Shown here piece after piece: positions 12,891-26,217 of a DNA stretch of 64,000 nucleotides. The notes below the pieces were generated by a model, which saw nothing but the letters and a program-made list of their open reading frames with translations, did no database searches and was not told where the DNA came from. The DNA is from Siphonodentalium dalli. Its lineage: Eukaryota > Mollusca > Scaphopoda > Gadilida > Siphonodentaliidae. Location of the stretch: contig CP136063.1 in the NCBI GenBank assembly GCA_032622095.1, forward strand, positions 66,353,897 through 66,417,896, given 5' to 3'. The number at the start of each line of letters is the position of its first letter. Within the stretch, counting starts at the first letter, position 1. Made by a program: the position numbers and the translations under genes.

Positions 12891-13409
12891 ATCGTTCAGC
12901 GCCCGTCAAAATGTATTGAGTCAGTTTACTTCAAAAGCTGTAATTCTGTTATTATAAAAGTGGAGACCTAGTTTTTTTACTACAAAAGCTGGCGTTTTTT
13001 ACTTCAAAAGCGGAGACCTCACTTTACTACAAAAGCTGGCGATTTTATTACAAAAGTGGTGAGTTACTTCAAAAGCTGGCGTTTTTTACTTCAAAAGTGG
13101 AGACCTATTTCAAAAGTGGTAATTACTTCAAAAGCTGGCGTAACACCCTACTGTTACGCCAGCTTTTGAAGTAATTACCACTTTTGAAATAGGTCTCCAC
13201 TTTTGAAGTAAAAAACGCCAGCTTTTGAAGTAACTCACCACTTTTGTAATAAAATCGCCAGCTTTTGTAGTAAAGTGAGGTCTCCGCTTTTGAAGTAAAA
13301 AACGCCAGCTTTTGTAGTAAAAAAACTAGGTCTCCACTTTTGAAGTAACAAAATTACAGCTTTTGAAGTAAACTGACTCAATAAATTTTGACGGCGCTGA
13401 ACGATTTTC

Positions 13410-14360
13410 ATACGAGTGTGACGTGGTTTGAATAGCTTTCAGTCATGCCAACACAAGATAAATCACAGTCAATCGCCCATACACGTGTGACGTGTACCAA
13501 AAGGCACTTAGTGAGTCCGGTTCCATGACAAAAGATTCCACACAGGTGATCGACCATACGAGTGTGACGTGGTTTGAATAGCCTCCAATCGTACCAACAC
13601 AAGAGCAATCACACAGTCCATCGCCCATACACGTGTGATTTGTACCAAAAGGCACTTAGTGAGTCCGGTTCCGTGACAAAAGATTCCACACAGGTGATCG
13701 ACCATACGAGTGTGACGTGGTTTGAATAGCTTTGAGTCATACCAACACAAGATAAATCATACAGTAAATCGCCCATACACGTGTGACGTGTACCAAAAGG
13801 CACCTAGTGAGTCTGGTTGCATGACAAAAGATTCCACACAGGTAATCGACCATACGAGTGTGACGTGGTTTGAATAGCCTCCAATCGTACCAACACAAAA
13901 GAAATCACAGTCAATCGCCCATACACATGTGACTTGTACCAAAAGGCACTTAGTGAGTCCGGTTCCGTGACAAAAGAATCCACACCGGTAATCGACCATA
14001 TGCATGTGACGAGGTTCGAATATCCTTCAGTCATACCAACACAAGAGAAATCACACAGTCAATCGCCCATACGCGTGTGACGTGTACCAAAAGGCACTTA
14101 GAGAGTCCGGTTCCGTGACAAAAGAATCCACACCGGTAATCGACCATATGCATGTGACGAGGTTCGAATATCCTTCAGTCATACCACAAGGGAAATCACA
14201 CAGTCAATCGCCCATACGCGTGTGACGTGTACCAAAATGCACTTAGTGAGTCCGGTTCAGTGACAAAAGATTCAACACCGGTAATTGACCATATGCATGT
14301 GACGTGGTTCGAATAGCCTTGTCATAACAGCAGAAGATAATTTATAGAGTCAATCGCCCA
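13410..14360 (+). repeat. 147-bp finger-derived array, left arm of FB-2
   Basis: About seven copies, phased by 'CAATCGCCCATAC' near 13460, 13618, 13768, 13912, 14058, 14205 and 14350. The later copies carry 'CACACCGGTAATCGACCATA', which encodes the HTGNRPY linker. Earlier copies carry 'CACACAGGTGATCGACCATA', which is HTGDRPY, so the original linker is preserved in part of the array. Confidence 0.8.
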
Positions 14361-16627
14361 TATAAGTGTGACGTGTACCGAACGGCATTTAGTGCGTCCG
14401 TTTCCCTGCCTAATCATATGAACACACATAGGTGATCAATCATACGAGTATATAAGATTGTTCCCAGTCAGCCTGACAACCCACACTATTGAGTGCCCTT
14501 ACAAGTGCGACCGTTGTCAGAAGAAGTTCGATGTTACATTGAGTCAGACAAGACTGAAGACGTTTTGTCAGTAACATGTCAGTAACATGACAACATATAT
14601 AGTTTCTCGAAATTAGGTGATGTATTAGTTCCAACGGAAAATAGTTGGTATATTTATTATTGGCCTCACTTATAATTGCATATTCGTACCCTCGAAATTA
14701 GGTGACCCGACGCGTTAGGGACAGCAGAAAATGTTTGGTTTATTAGATTCGTCTCTGGAAGGCGACATTAACAACAATTTTCAATCATTAAAATTATGTC
14801 ACATAACCGAAGTATTATAACTACGTCAAACGTGGCCAGCTATAAAACACGGGAGCCAGTAATGTGTTGTGTGGAAACCGTTGGGTCTACATACACTCTG
14901 ATGATTGGGTATATAAAATAACGGATTCGGTGGCATTATGTCGCTATACAGGGAAAGTTAAACTTTCAAATCTCAATGTTCTTGATGCTAAAAGGTTCAG
15001 TCGCCTTTCAAAATTTATTCAACAGAATATACGAATACAATTAATTATTTTATTGTCAATTGTCAGGCACAGCAATACAAAATGAAACGCATAACAAAAT
15101 TAAGAATGAATGGAACGATGTTGTTGATGTAGTTAAATAATAATTAGTCAAATTTATCCTCAACCTCCCCTTAGACGCTATAGTTCTTGAATAGTTATGT
15201 ATAACATTGTATAGCTTGATCCCTTATCGCCTCTCATCCACATCAACAATTCTGCTATCTGAATCTGTTTTGTTTATTATGGTCAATAAATGAAATCAAT
15301 ATTCTATCACGAAGACAATATATGATGGTATACATATTTACTATTGCTATGTTGCACCTATCAATTGGGGTCAGACTAAGTGGTGTACTATAGTCAGGGA
15401 AGGTTGAGGTGTCTCACGGACTGATAACTTAACATAAAAACAATGGTGAATTATTTTGAGACATCATTGGTCGATCATGATTGATATCTAGATCTACAAT
15501 GTAGCTCATAATTACTACTCCCCTCATTTTCAACTACGTTAGTTATAAACGCCCAGACCGTGCGCTGCTCGCAATGTGGTAACCCCTTTCCACAAAAAAA
15601 AACTAAATACCAAATGCAGAACAAAATTACGACAATGAATTTATTGATATACTGCAAACCATCGGTGCACGCTGGGATTGATGAGCAATTATGTATAACA
15701 CTAAATAGAATATATGCCAGTCCCTTCCCAATAGTATTGCCCTCGACTTACCAGCAACTTACCGTAACATACCTGCCCTATTCAGGGCAACACCAGTTAC
15801 TGGCGATTGTGGCCAATGTTGACACCTCCCACTCGCAGAGGACTCACATTCAACAATGCAATCGCAGGCATAGCTACCACATGGTATAATACACGCTCGG
15901 AACACGGGCTCCACTGGCCGCCATGGAGAATCACCACAACATAACGCCTGAGCACTAAATGTTATGATAAAACATTACAACTGTAGCGCCCAAAGAGGCC
16001 GGATCTACACAGCGATATGGTATGCGATTTTCTTGTTATCCTGTTCCCTCTTTTGAAGGTTCTAGAGCTGTCACGAAGTCTCGAACGATATAACACAATC
16101 CCGTAACAGACGTGAGTATGTTCAGTAATTTAGTTTGTAATTCCAGGAACCATTATCTCTCGTTATTAAAGTGTCCAAAGGAGATTGTATTCCAGTTGTA
16201 AATTGAATGAACATCTTTGACTTATTATTCTGTAGCACGTGCATGATAATATTATTCTAACTGGGACAATGACTCGTGAAATTATGCAGAATCGGTGTCT
16301 TGTTGTATGACATTCTTAATCACCTGACATCTGGACTTTCGTCCTTTGTTTCATAGTTAGCCAATCAGAATGAACCACGTTAAAAAGAAAATGGACTTAT
16401 TTATCATTATTGATAATCGACTATAAAATTACAAAAAGGAGACTGAACCATTAGGCACCAGGAACATTGCGAATTGGAAGTTTGACATAGGACTGTTCTT
16501 CCAAAGAAGAGGACAAATAGACCAGCTATTTTCCGTTGTAACTGATACATTTGTCACGTCCCCCAATTTTGAGGAAATATACATGTTGCCATGTTACTGG
16601 ACTGACAGAACGTCTTCAGACACACAT

Positions 16628-16729
16628 CTTGTCACCAGCGTGGGTTCTCTTATATATTGTAAGACTCGCGGTCACGGCGAACTTCTTCTAACAAACGTCG
16701 CACCTATAAGGTCGGTCACCAGTGTGGAT
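16628..16729 (-). pseudogene. Zinc-finger relic in right arm of FB-2, best preserved
   Basis: Minus strand: [13 protein letters not shown], stop, KKFAVTASLTIYKRTHAGD. Here both Cys, the Phe, the Leu and the last His of a C2H2 finger are kept along with the TGDRPY linker. Only one TAG and a His-to-Tyr change break it. This is the clearest evidence that the arm sequence came from the local ZNF family. Confidence 0.8.
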
Positions 16730-16789
16730 CGTCGGGTTGACGGACAGACTGGGAACAACATTGCATACTCGTATGATTGACCACCTATG

Positions 16790-18110
<1,321 letters not shown>

Positions 18111-18374
18111 GCGATAGCCACTATTGATTATCGGGTTGACTTTGTCATGAAAATCGTTCAGCGCCCGTCAAAATTTATTGAGTGGAGACCTAGTTTTTTT
18201 ACTACAAAAGCTGTCGTTTTTTACTTAAAAAGCGGAGACCTCACTTTACTACAAAAGCTGGCGATTTTATTACAAAAGTGGTGAGTTACTTCAAAAGCTG
18301 GCGTTTTTTACTTCAAAAGTGGAGACCTACTTCAAAAGTGGTAAGTTACTTCAAAAGCTGGCGTAACACCCTAC

Positions 18375-18589
18375 ACAACACTCGAAGACTATGTCATCAA
18401 ACATTGTTCTATTCCGACCCCGCTGTTTAAAACCACTTTTTAAAACGCGCTTTCGGTACAGACATTATGCGTTTATATAATACGCATATGTTCAGTCGTT
18501 AGCGATTCTTTGGACAATACGTCGTTCTGATCAATTCAATTTTCATATGATATATTGTGTTGTATTTAGTCAGGCTTTCCGTTGTTACT
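18375..18589 (+). promoter_or_regulatory. Upstream region of ZNF2 with shared ZNF-family block
   Basis: Includes 'AAACCACTTTTTAAAACGCG' (about 18430-18449) roughly 140-160 bp before the start codon. Related blocks lie upstream of ZNF5 (about 61421-61443), ZNF4 (minus strand, about 44246-44266) and in the duplicate at about 23029-23050 (minus strand). Conservation outside coding sequence fits either recent gene duplication or a promoter element. FB-2 ends directly at its left edge. Confidence 0.6.
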
Positions 18590-19570
18590 ATGTATGGAGG
18601 GATGGAACCATCAACAATAGAGATTGAAGAGAACATAACGGCGAATAGTCCTACGTCTCAAACCGGTTTGGATTCCTTTAGCCAGTTTGACAATGGTACG
18701 AAGCACACGGACGTTCCTTCATATCAGTGCGATAAAGGAACGAATTCGAGCACCACATCGGGAAATCGTCCATATCAATGTGATGTATGCGAAAAATCAT
18801 TTACTCGGTTAAGTCACCTGGCGAGACATAAGAAGATCCATACAGGTGATCGCCCTTATCTATGTGATGTATGCGGTTTTGCATTTACTCGGTTGGCGGA
18901 CCTGACGAGACATAAGATGAATTATGCAAGGACCAACACGAGTTGTCTGGCTACACATAAAAGAATGCATACCGGGGTTTGCCCGTTTCAATGTGATGTG
19001 TGTGGGACATCATTTACCCATCCAAGTCATCTGGTTGCACATAAGAGGATTCACACCGGGGATCGCACGCATCAATGTGATGTGTGCGAGAAATCATTTA
19101 CTCACTTAAATTACCTGACCACACATAAGAGGATTCACACTGGGGATCGCCCGTATCAGTGTGACGTGTGTCAGAAATCGTTCACCTCGTCGACTAACTT
19201 TATTGCGCATACGAAGATCCACACCGGGGATCGCCCGTATCAATGTGATATGTGCGAGAAATCATTTATTTATCCGAGTCAGCTGACTACACATAAGAGG
19301 ATTCACACTGGGGATCGCCCGTATGAATGTGATGTGTGCCATAAATCATTCATTTCGTCGGGTAACTTTAAAACGCATACCATGATTCACACCGGGCATC
19401 GCCCGTATCAATGCGATATGTGCCATAAATCATTTATTTACCTGAGTTACCTGACTGCACATAGGAGGGTTCACACTGGAGATCGCCCGTATCAATGTGA
19501 TGTGTGCCAGAAATCATTTATGTACTCGAGTCAACTGACTGGACATAAGAAGATTCACACTGGGAAATAA
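18590..19570 (+). CDS. ZNF2: C2H2 zinc-finger protein, nine fingers
   Basis: Predicted DNA-binding protein of about 326 residues. I start it at the MYGGMEPS methionine, because ZNF5 (MYGEVE) and the duplicate at 22.9 kb (MCGGMEPS) begin at the same point; an in-frame ATG lies 33 bp upstream. The leader contains TSQTGLDSFS, shared with the other family members, then a lone YQCDKG remnant. Nine C2H2 fingers follow. The second has lost its final His (HKMNY) and is followed by a finger half without a Cys pair. Later fingers alternate two types (SS..NF and IY.S.L helices), indicating two-finger duplications. The frame ends HTGK-stop at a TAA that corresponds to a TCA Ser codon after a 30-bp in-frame deletion, so the protein is shortened relative to its ancestor. 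Linkers are mostly TGDRPY. Confidence 0.78.
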   Translation: MYGGMEPSTIEIEENITANSPTSQTGLDSFSQFDNGTKHTDVPSYQCDKGTNSSTTSGNRPYQCDVCEKSFTRLSHLARHKKIHTGDRPYLCDVCGFAFTRLADLTRHKMNYARTNTSCLATHKRMHTGVCPFQCDVCGTSFTHPSHLVAHKRIHTGDRTHQCDVCEKSFTHLNYLTTHKRIHTGDRPYQCDVCQKSFTSSTNFIAHTKIHTGDRPYQCDMCEKSFIYPSQLTTHKRIHTGDRPYECDVCHKSFISSGNFKTHTMIHTGHRPYQCDMCHKSFIYLSYLTAHRRVHTGDRPYQCDVCQKSFMYSSQLTGHKKIHTGK

Positions 19571-20516
<946 letters not shown>

Positions 20517-20587
20517 AATTCAAATCTAATATTTTATACCCCGGTAACTATATAATACATGTTTACAAAGAGATAATCCACCTTTAA
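20517..20587. mobile_element. TTAA-MITE right-end fragment
   Basis: Matches the last ~70 bp of the family ('CCGGTAACTATATAATACAT' through 'GATAATCCACCTTTAA'). Confidence 0.8.
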
Positions 20588-20636
20588 TTAGACCCAGTTG
20601 AGTCACATACATGATATACACATGTATGAGACTCAG

Positions 20637-22762
20637 ATCTCGTCAGTAGTGGCCGGATCTGATACTCATACCTTTTCTAATTACAGGCGACAAAGGACTC
20701 CTGGTCGCAGATTCTGCTTGGTTCTCTTATTATGGTGACAATAAAGACAAGATTCCACCAAAAGTTCCGAAATCCGCGCCTTCATGAGCTAAAATAAAGA
20801 CTTTTGTCATTTGTGCAAAAGAAATTGTTGTCTGTCTGTTTACGGAAGCGATATTTCACCACATGTTAATGCTGTTTGTCATGCGCAGTTCAATGTTTCA
20901 TGATGGTCAATAAAACGTGTACTCCACCCCGAAGACGACTGTTGGAAATGTGTACTTGGAAGATATTATGGAAAAACTAAATTCTTTTGCTAAATGTTAT
21001 GCTACTATGCCAATATATTACATATGTAATAAAAATATTACCGAAAAATTATCAACATATACTTTTTAATAGAATTGTTGCATCGAAAATATACTATTTA
21101 AAAAGTGTACTCCAAGCCAGAATGAGAAAAAGTGTAGCCGAGTTAGATCATGCTTTATTACCCACTTCTACAAAATGTTGTATTATACTTTCAACAAGTT
21201 GTAGAAATATATTGGTGATATGAAGTAATTATTTTATTCAGTGAAACATAATCAGTTCTCACATTTGTCATGGTGTCAAAAAATGACATACTCCGGCCCT
21301 GACGCCGACTCGGGGAAATTGTGTGTATACCGGTACCGGTACTCGGAAGATATATGGTATAATTGCATCACTATACGGTATATATACTTATACCATTGTT
21401 AACTTCATTAAAAGTTGAACAAAACAATCATTCTCCTATTATAATAAAGTGTACATCGAAATAGCATTAAAAAGTGTAGGCCTACGTACTGCCCTACTCC
21501 GGATCCGACTCATACATTTGGCCAATATCGGGTTTTTTTTTTTCATTCAGTGTCTATTTGTTCAGTTTAATTACGGTACCTACTCTCGTCCTGTATCTGG
21601 GATTGGAATAAGCAGACTTCATGGTAGCCGTTTTGTTATAGTTTTCTTTGTCCTGGTTTTCACCCTGCACTAACAGCTACAAACTTGCACCATCATCTGG
21701 TCGTCCGTTGTTCGCACAGTAGTGAAACAAACGCTATTTATTTATACCATATCAGGAATAGACTCACACGGAATGCTCTTTTCCAAAAGCAAATATTTTT
21801 AGGTGTAACATGTTTTCATATTAGCGAAACAAACGCTAATTATAATAACCTATTTAGTGACACTTTAGTGATAATATATCGCCATTTTATTGTTCATAAA
21901 TAGGCCTAACAAGTTTTGAGACTTTTTTTTACCATACAGTTGACTGGTTTATAGCATTAGTCTGTTGCAGTAAATCGATTCTGATAACTAAAGCTTATTT
22001 TGAACAAATGTTGTTATTGTATATATATACGCAATAGGCACACGAAAGCAAACCTTATGGGTGTTAGAATACAAACACAGTTCGCGCAGCTATCAATGCG
22101 CGACGATGTGATTATGTCATTTTTGACACCATGCATGACAAATGTGAGAACTGATTATGTTTCACTGAATAAAATAATTACTTCATATCACCAATATATT
22201 TCTACAACTTGTTGAAAGTATAATACAACATTTTGTAGAAGTGGGTAATAAAGCATGATCTAACTCGGCTACACTTTTTCTCATTCTGGCTTGGAGTACA
22301 CGTTTTAAATAGTATATTTTCGAAGCAACAATTCTATTAAAAAGTATATGTTGATAATTTTTCGGTAATATTTTTATTACATATGTAATAAATTGGCATA
22401 GTAGCATAACATTTAGCAAAAGAATTTAGTTTTTCCATAATATCTTCCAAGTACACATTTCCAACAGTCGTCTTCGGGGTGGAGTACACGTTTTATTGAC
22501 CATCATGAAACATTGAACTGCGCATGACAAACAGCATTAACATGTGGTGAAATATCGCTTCCGTAAACAGACAGACAACAATTTCTTTTGCACAAATGAC
22601 AAAAGTCTTTATTTTAGCTCATGAAGGCGCGGATTTCGGAACTTTTGGTGGAATCTTGTCTTTATTGTCACCATAATAAGATAACCAAGCAGAATCTGCG
22701 ACCAGGAGTCCTTTGTCGCCTGTAATTAGAAAAGGTATGAGCATCAGATCCGGCCACTACTG
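20637..22762. mobile_element. Element with 650-bp inverted arms
   Basis: Arms at about 20637-21286 and 22116-22762 are near-identical reverse complements, both starting 'GTCAGTAGTGGCCGGATCTG' at the outside. The 830-bp centre is unrelated and contains a T-run and no known domain. The same 78-codon ORF occurs in each arm (20987-21223 plus, 22183-22419 minus) because the arms match; I do not recognise it. I found no clear target-site duplication, so it could also be an inverted duplication rather than a transposon. Confidence 0.65.
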
Positions 22763-22799
22763 ACCCAATCTGAAGCTCTAAAGAGTGTAAATCTTTAGA

Positions 22800-23250
22800 G
22801 CTTCCCTGGAGCTAACCTTTAATTTGTTCTCCTCTTCAGTCTGAGTCTCTATTGTTGATGGTTCCATCCCTCCACACATAGTAACAACGGAATGCCTGAC
22901 TAAATACAACACAATATATCATACAAAAATTAAATTGATCAGAAAGATGTATTCGTCGTATTGTCCAAAGAATCGCCCAAGACTGAACATATGCGCCGTA
23001 TTATAAAAACACATAATTTGTCCCGAAAAGCGCGTTTTAAAAGGTGGTTTTAAACAACGGAGGTCGGAATAGAACAATGTTTGATGACATTGTCTTTGAA
23101 GTGTTGTGTAGAGCACCGGTCGGACCAGGAAGAGCGAAGTGTTGCTAAGCTATCTAAATTAGGCTGACGGGTGATTTAATAAACAAGTCGAAGCATACGA
23201 TATTCTCAATGCATACACACATCGCATTTGAATTAGGCTAACCATTGTAG
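22800..23250 (-). pseudogene. Truncated duplicate of the ZNF2 promoter and first codons
   Basis: Read on the minus strand, this matches 8590-8718 and then 18375-18640 of the ZNF2 locus: upstream DNA, the 'ACCACCTTTTAAAACGCG' block and a start MCGGMEPSTIETQTEEEN. The match ends near 22810, just before the inverted-arm element. No fingers follow, so no protein is expected. At 23108-23113 it holds a single GTAGAG (CTCTAC on the minus strand), where the ZNF2 locus has CCCTAC plus two foldback elements. Confidence 0.8.
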
Positions 23251-23260
23251 TATTTGTTTA

Positions 23261-23795
23261 CAAATTACGTAATTCCCAAGTGGTTTAGGAATAGAAATAG
23301 AAATCAGAGAGGTACCTGACAAGTGTCGCTAATTACAGTTAGAGAAACCCTTATTTGCATATCCAATAAGAGAGCGCTATCCATTCGCTCATTGGTTAGG
23401 GGAGACCCGGGCAAAGCGGATCACGTAAGGTTTTCTTGTACAAAATGCAACCGACGATCAGAAATATTAGCACTGTCAGTTTCTAATCATGATGGCATAC
23501 CATTTGATGTAGGATGTATTCAGTTGCATCTATTGGTTTGGTTACTATGGTGATTTTTAATTTTTATTCGCTTTGTACGACCGTTGGGCAAATCGGATCA
23601 CTACATCGGGCAAAGCGGATCAGCAAACGAATCCTTCTGAAAATGCAATACTACTCAACTAATCATATACTTTTCAGTTTTATTTATGACAATTATACAT
23701 ATTTATTGCAAATAATTAAAATAGCGTTTTTTCAAACGTTCAACTTTTTCAAGTATGAACATGCACCGACAATGAATTAGTTTTGTCGACCCATC
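23261..23795. other. Non-coding spacer
   Basis: 'GGGCAAAGCGGATCA' occurs three times in variants (near 23411, 23587 and 23609), a minor dispersed repeat. Otherwise nothing supportable. Confidence 0.4.
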
Positions 23796-23882
23796 TGGAA
23801 TGATTAACAGCCAAAGGGCCTATTAGCGGTCCGAGACGAAGTCGAGGGCCGTTAATAGGCCCGAGGGCTGTTAATCGTTCCA
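23796..23882. repeat. GC-rich 87-bp palindrome
   Basis: Starts 'TGGAATGATTAACAGCC' and ends with its inverse. The ~37-bp arms pair around 'GAGACGAAGTCGA', with only a few mismatches. Confidence 0.85.
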
Positions 23883-23888
23883 GAGGGC

Positions 23889-24602
23889 CGTTAATATAAC
23901 AATAACATGATTTTTGAGGGCGTTATGGTTTATTAACGGCCCGGCTGGAATGATTAACAGCCCAAGGGCCTATTAGCGGCCCGAGACGAAGTCGAGGGAC
24001 GCTAATAGGCCCGAGGGCTGTTAATCATTCCAGAGGGCCGTTAATAAACCATAATGCCCGATGGAATCATGTTATTACTATTATTACCACAGTTTTGGAC
24101 ATTTGACCCATTTGAGGATTCAGTGGAATAATGAAGTAGATTAAGAGAGAAATATTTTCAAGAACATTTTAAATTTGATATCATTTGACTTGTCAGCTGA
24201 CAGTGACACCAGGGCACAGTCTCGAAAATAGGACAGGGAAAAAACCAACATTGAAGACGAGTAACAAACAATGAGAGGTTGACAGCTAAAATTATTAATG
24301 CATACTTACGCTTGATACAATAATTTAATCATATAGCGTGAATTCCAATCATAAAACCACTATAGTGTCGGGGAAAATCCCATTATTTTCTTGAAATAAA
24401 CACGCACGCCAGATCGGAAGTTGAAGGGACGTAACTCGCGCGATAATAAACGAGATCTAGTTTCCGGGCCGCGGGCCGATAATGAACTAGGCTTCTCATT
24501 ATCGGCCCGCGGTCCGCTGTTTTGGTAACAATACGCTATTTGGAACGCCCCGAAAAACATTATCAATGGCCTAGAGAACGCCCTATAAAGTGGTAATAAT
24601 AA
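23889..24602 (+). mobile_element. Palindrome-bearing MITE, copy 1
   Basis: Runs from 'ATAACAATAACATGATTTTT' to 'CGCCCTATAAAGTGGTAATA'. An inverted copy with the same ends interrupts a TTAA MITE at 28028-28745, which fixes the boundaries. It holds a second 87-bp GC-rich palindrome at 23946-24032, nearly the same as the one at 23796. Ends share an inverted AGGGCGTT. No coding sequence. Confidence 0.75.
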
Positions 24603-25075
24603 ACCATAATTCCCGATACGATCATGTTATTACTATTATTACCACATATTTGGATATTTGACCCAGTGGAATATGAAGTAGATTATGAGAGAGATATTTC
24701 CAAGAACATATAAATAAAACCCAGCATTGAAGGCAATCGATGAGAGTTTGATGAGAGTTTGACAGCTAAAGTTATTGATAGACATTTACGATTGAGACAA
24801 TAATTCAACCATATAGCGTGATTTCCAAATCATAAGACAACTACAGTCAGTGTGAGGAAAATGGTACATTTCCCCCTTATTTTCTTGAAATAAACACGAC
24901 GATGTTGAAGCGACGTAACTCGCGTGATAATGCACGAAATCTAACTTCCGGTCAGTTGCAGAGCGTTTCATTGTCGACCCGCGGCCCAGTGTTTTGGTAA
25001 CAATACGCTATTTGGAACGCCCCGAAAAACATTATCAATGGCCTATAGAACGCCATATAAAGTGGTAATAATACA
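24603..25075 (+). mobile_element. Palindrome-bearing MITE, truncated diverged copy
   Basis: Repeats the right two thirds of the preceding element (from 'ATCATGTTATTACTATTATT' to 'AACGCCATATAAAGTGGTAA') in the same orientation, without the palindrome. Confidence 0.75.
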
Positions 25076-25204
25076 TTTTATTGGATAATTTTGTCACAAA
25101 TAACTAATGAATAAAACATCACAAACAAGCAATATGGGACATTTGACTTACGGGCGTAGTAATGGGAACACTCTCATGGTGAATGGAAACCACACACAGC
25201 ACAT

Positions 25205-26040
25205 CATGAAACATCTAGAAGTTGTTGAAGAAAATAAAGTTCTCAACCATGGATTTCGATCAGGAAATTCATGTGAAACATAGACCCTACGGCGCTACTA
25301 CTGATTATATTCATCAGTAGTAGTCCCTGATTGGTGCACAAATTACTACTAAATAAAACAAAATATAAAAACATAAGCCTTGATATTTTCTTATAGATAT
25401 ATAATAAACATGACTGGTATAAATTTACATTTGGTCACTGTTAGTAAGCATAGCATAATCCAAGAAATATCAATGTTTACACATTGTATCCCAGAATGAC
25501 ACACATAAATGGTGAATCCCCCCAAAGAGTCCAATGAAAGACATCACTAGTTTTGTCAAACTTGGGGCTTTCCAGTTTACAAAGCAAGGAATACCGGGGA
25601 ACTTTCACATTTTGACCAATGATATGGCCTGATGCTCTCCCATGTGACTTTTGACCTGGTCACTGCCTAATTACATCATATTTATCACCTGTCATGTTCA
25701 AGATGAGCCTCCATTTTTGGAATTGGAAATAATGTTTTTATTTTGGATTATGCTATGTTTACCAAAGGTAAATTTAGACCAGTAAATATCAAGGCTTATT
25801 TTGTTGATATTTGTTGTTATTTCGGAGTAATTTTTGTTTGTTTAGATAACACTCAGCAGCCAATCATGGTGATGACAAGCTGCTAAAATTGGCATTTTTG
25901 TGGCGTATTGTCTAGTGAAACACGGCTATTGACAATAACCAACGACTTACTGAAAAATTTCAATGCCAGTAAACAAATAGATCTGATAATACTGGACTTT
26001 TCAAAGGCATTTGATACAGTTCCACCCAACAAGGTGGGGC
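25205..26040 (+). pseudogene. LINE reverse-transcriptase relic
   Basis: Two stretches in frame once an insertion at 25281-25914 is discounted: HIMKHLEVVEENKVLNHGFRSGNSCE, then TRLLTITNDLL and DLIILDFSKAFDTVP. HGFRSG and LDFSKAFD are conserved RT motifs of CR1/Jockey-like LINEs; the latter holds the first catalytic Asp. The sequence fades after 26040 and lacks the YADD motif, so it is dead. Confidence 0.85.
25281..25914. mobile_element. hAT-like non-autonomous insertion in the LINE relic
   Basis: Flanked by the 8-bp direct repeat GTGAAACA (25273-25280 and 25915-25922). Ends are imperfectly inverted (TAGACCCTACGGC and TAGACAATACGCC). An 8-bp duplication and TAG-type ends fit hAT. Collapsing to one GTGAAACA rejoins the RT frame as SCETRLL. 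It contains a small hairpin at about 25293-25323 and subterminal inverted copies of 'ATAAGCCTTGATATTT'. Confidence 0.8.
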
Positions 26041-26217
26041 AATATGATACAGTTATTTGTCCGGTATTGAACCAGTCTGCATTAATCTGCGGCAAACCTT
26101 TTTCAAATGAACGATTTCAATTATTGTTTTGCTTATAGTTAACACCTGATGCCTTGGGTGCTGGTTAATCCATTACCAGGCATCTGAATGATTTATAAAT
26201 GTTAAGGACTTTGTCAA

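Larger units (their letters stand above)
8725..13145. mobile_element. Foldback element FB-1 with ZNF-derived inverted arms
   Basis: The termini are the perfect inverted repeat TGTTACGCCAGCTTTTGAAG, with CCCTAC on both sides (8719-8724 and 13146-13151), a likely 6-bp target-site duplication. From outside inward, each arm has 18-24 bp modules ('GCCAGCTTTTGAAGTAA', 'CACCACTTTTGTAATAAAA'), then a 147-bp tandem array of decayed C2H2 finger pairs, then more finger-derived DNA, then unique sequence ending near 10215 and 11590. The middle (about 10.2-11.6 kb) has only short ORFs and no transposase I recognise, so the element is non-autonomous. Long arms of tandem modules are typical of foldback/TU-type elements. 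The superfamily is not determinable here. Confidence 0.8.

Noticed and set aside
8719-13151. Assignment of the foldback elements to Polintons because of the 6-bp target duplication
   Set aside because: Length is 4-5 kb, no polymerase, integrase or capsid genes are present, and the termini do not match those I know for Polintons. The superfamily is left open.
20987-21223. Conserved 78-codon ORF present twice in inverted orientation
   Set aside because: Its conservation follows from the two 650-bp arms. Composition and lack of any motif give no support for a protein.
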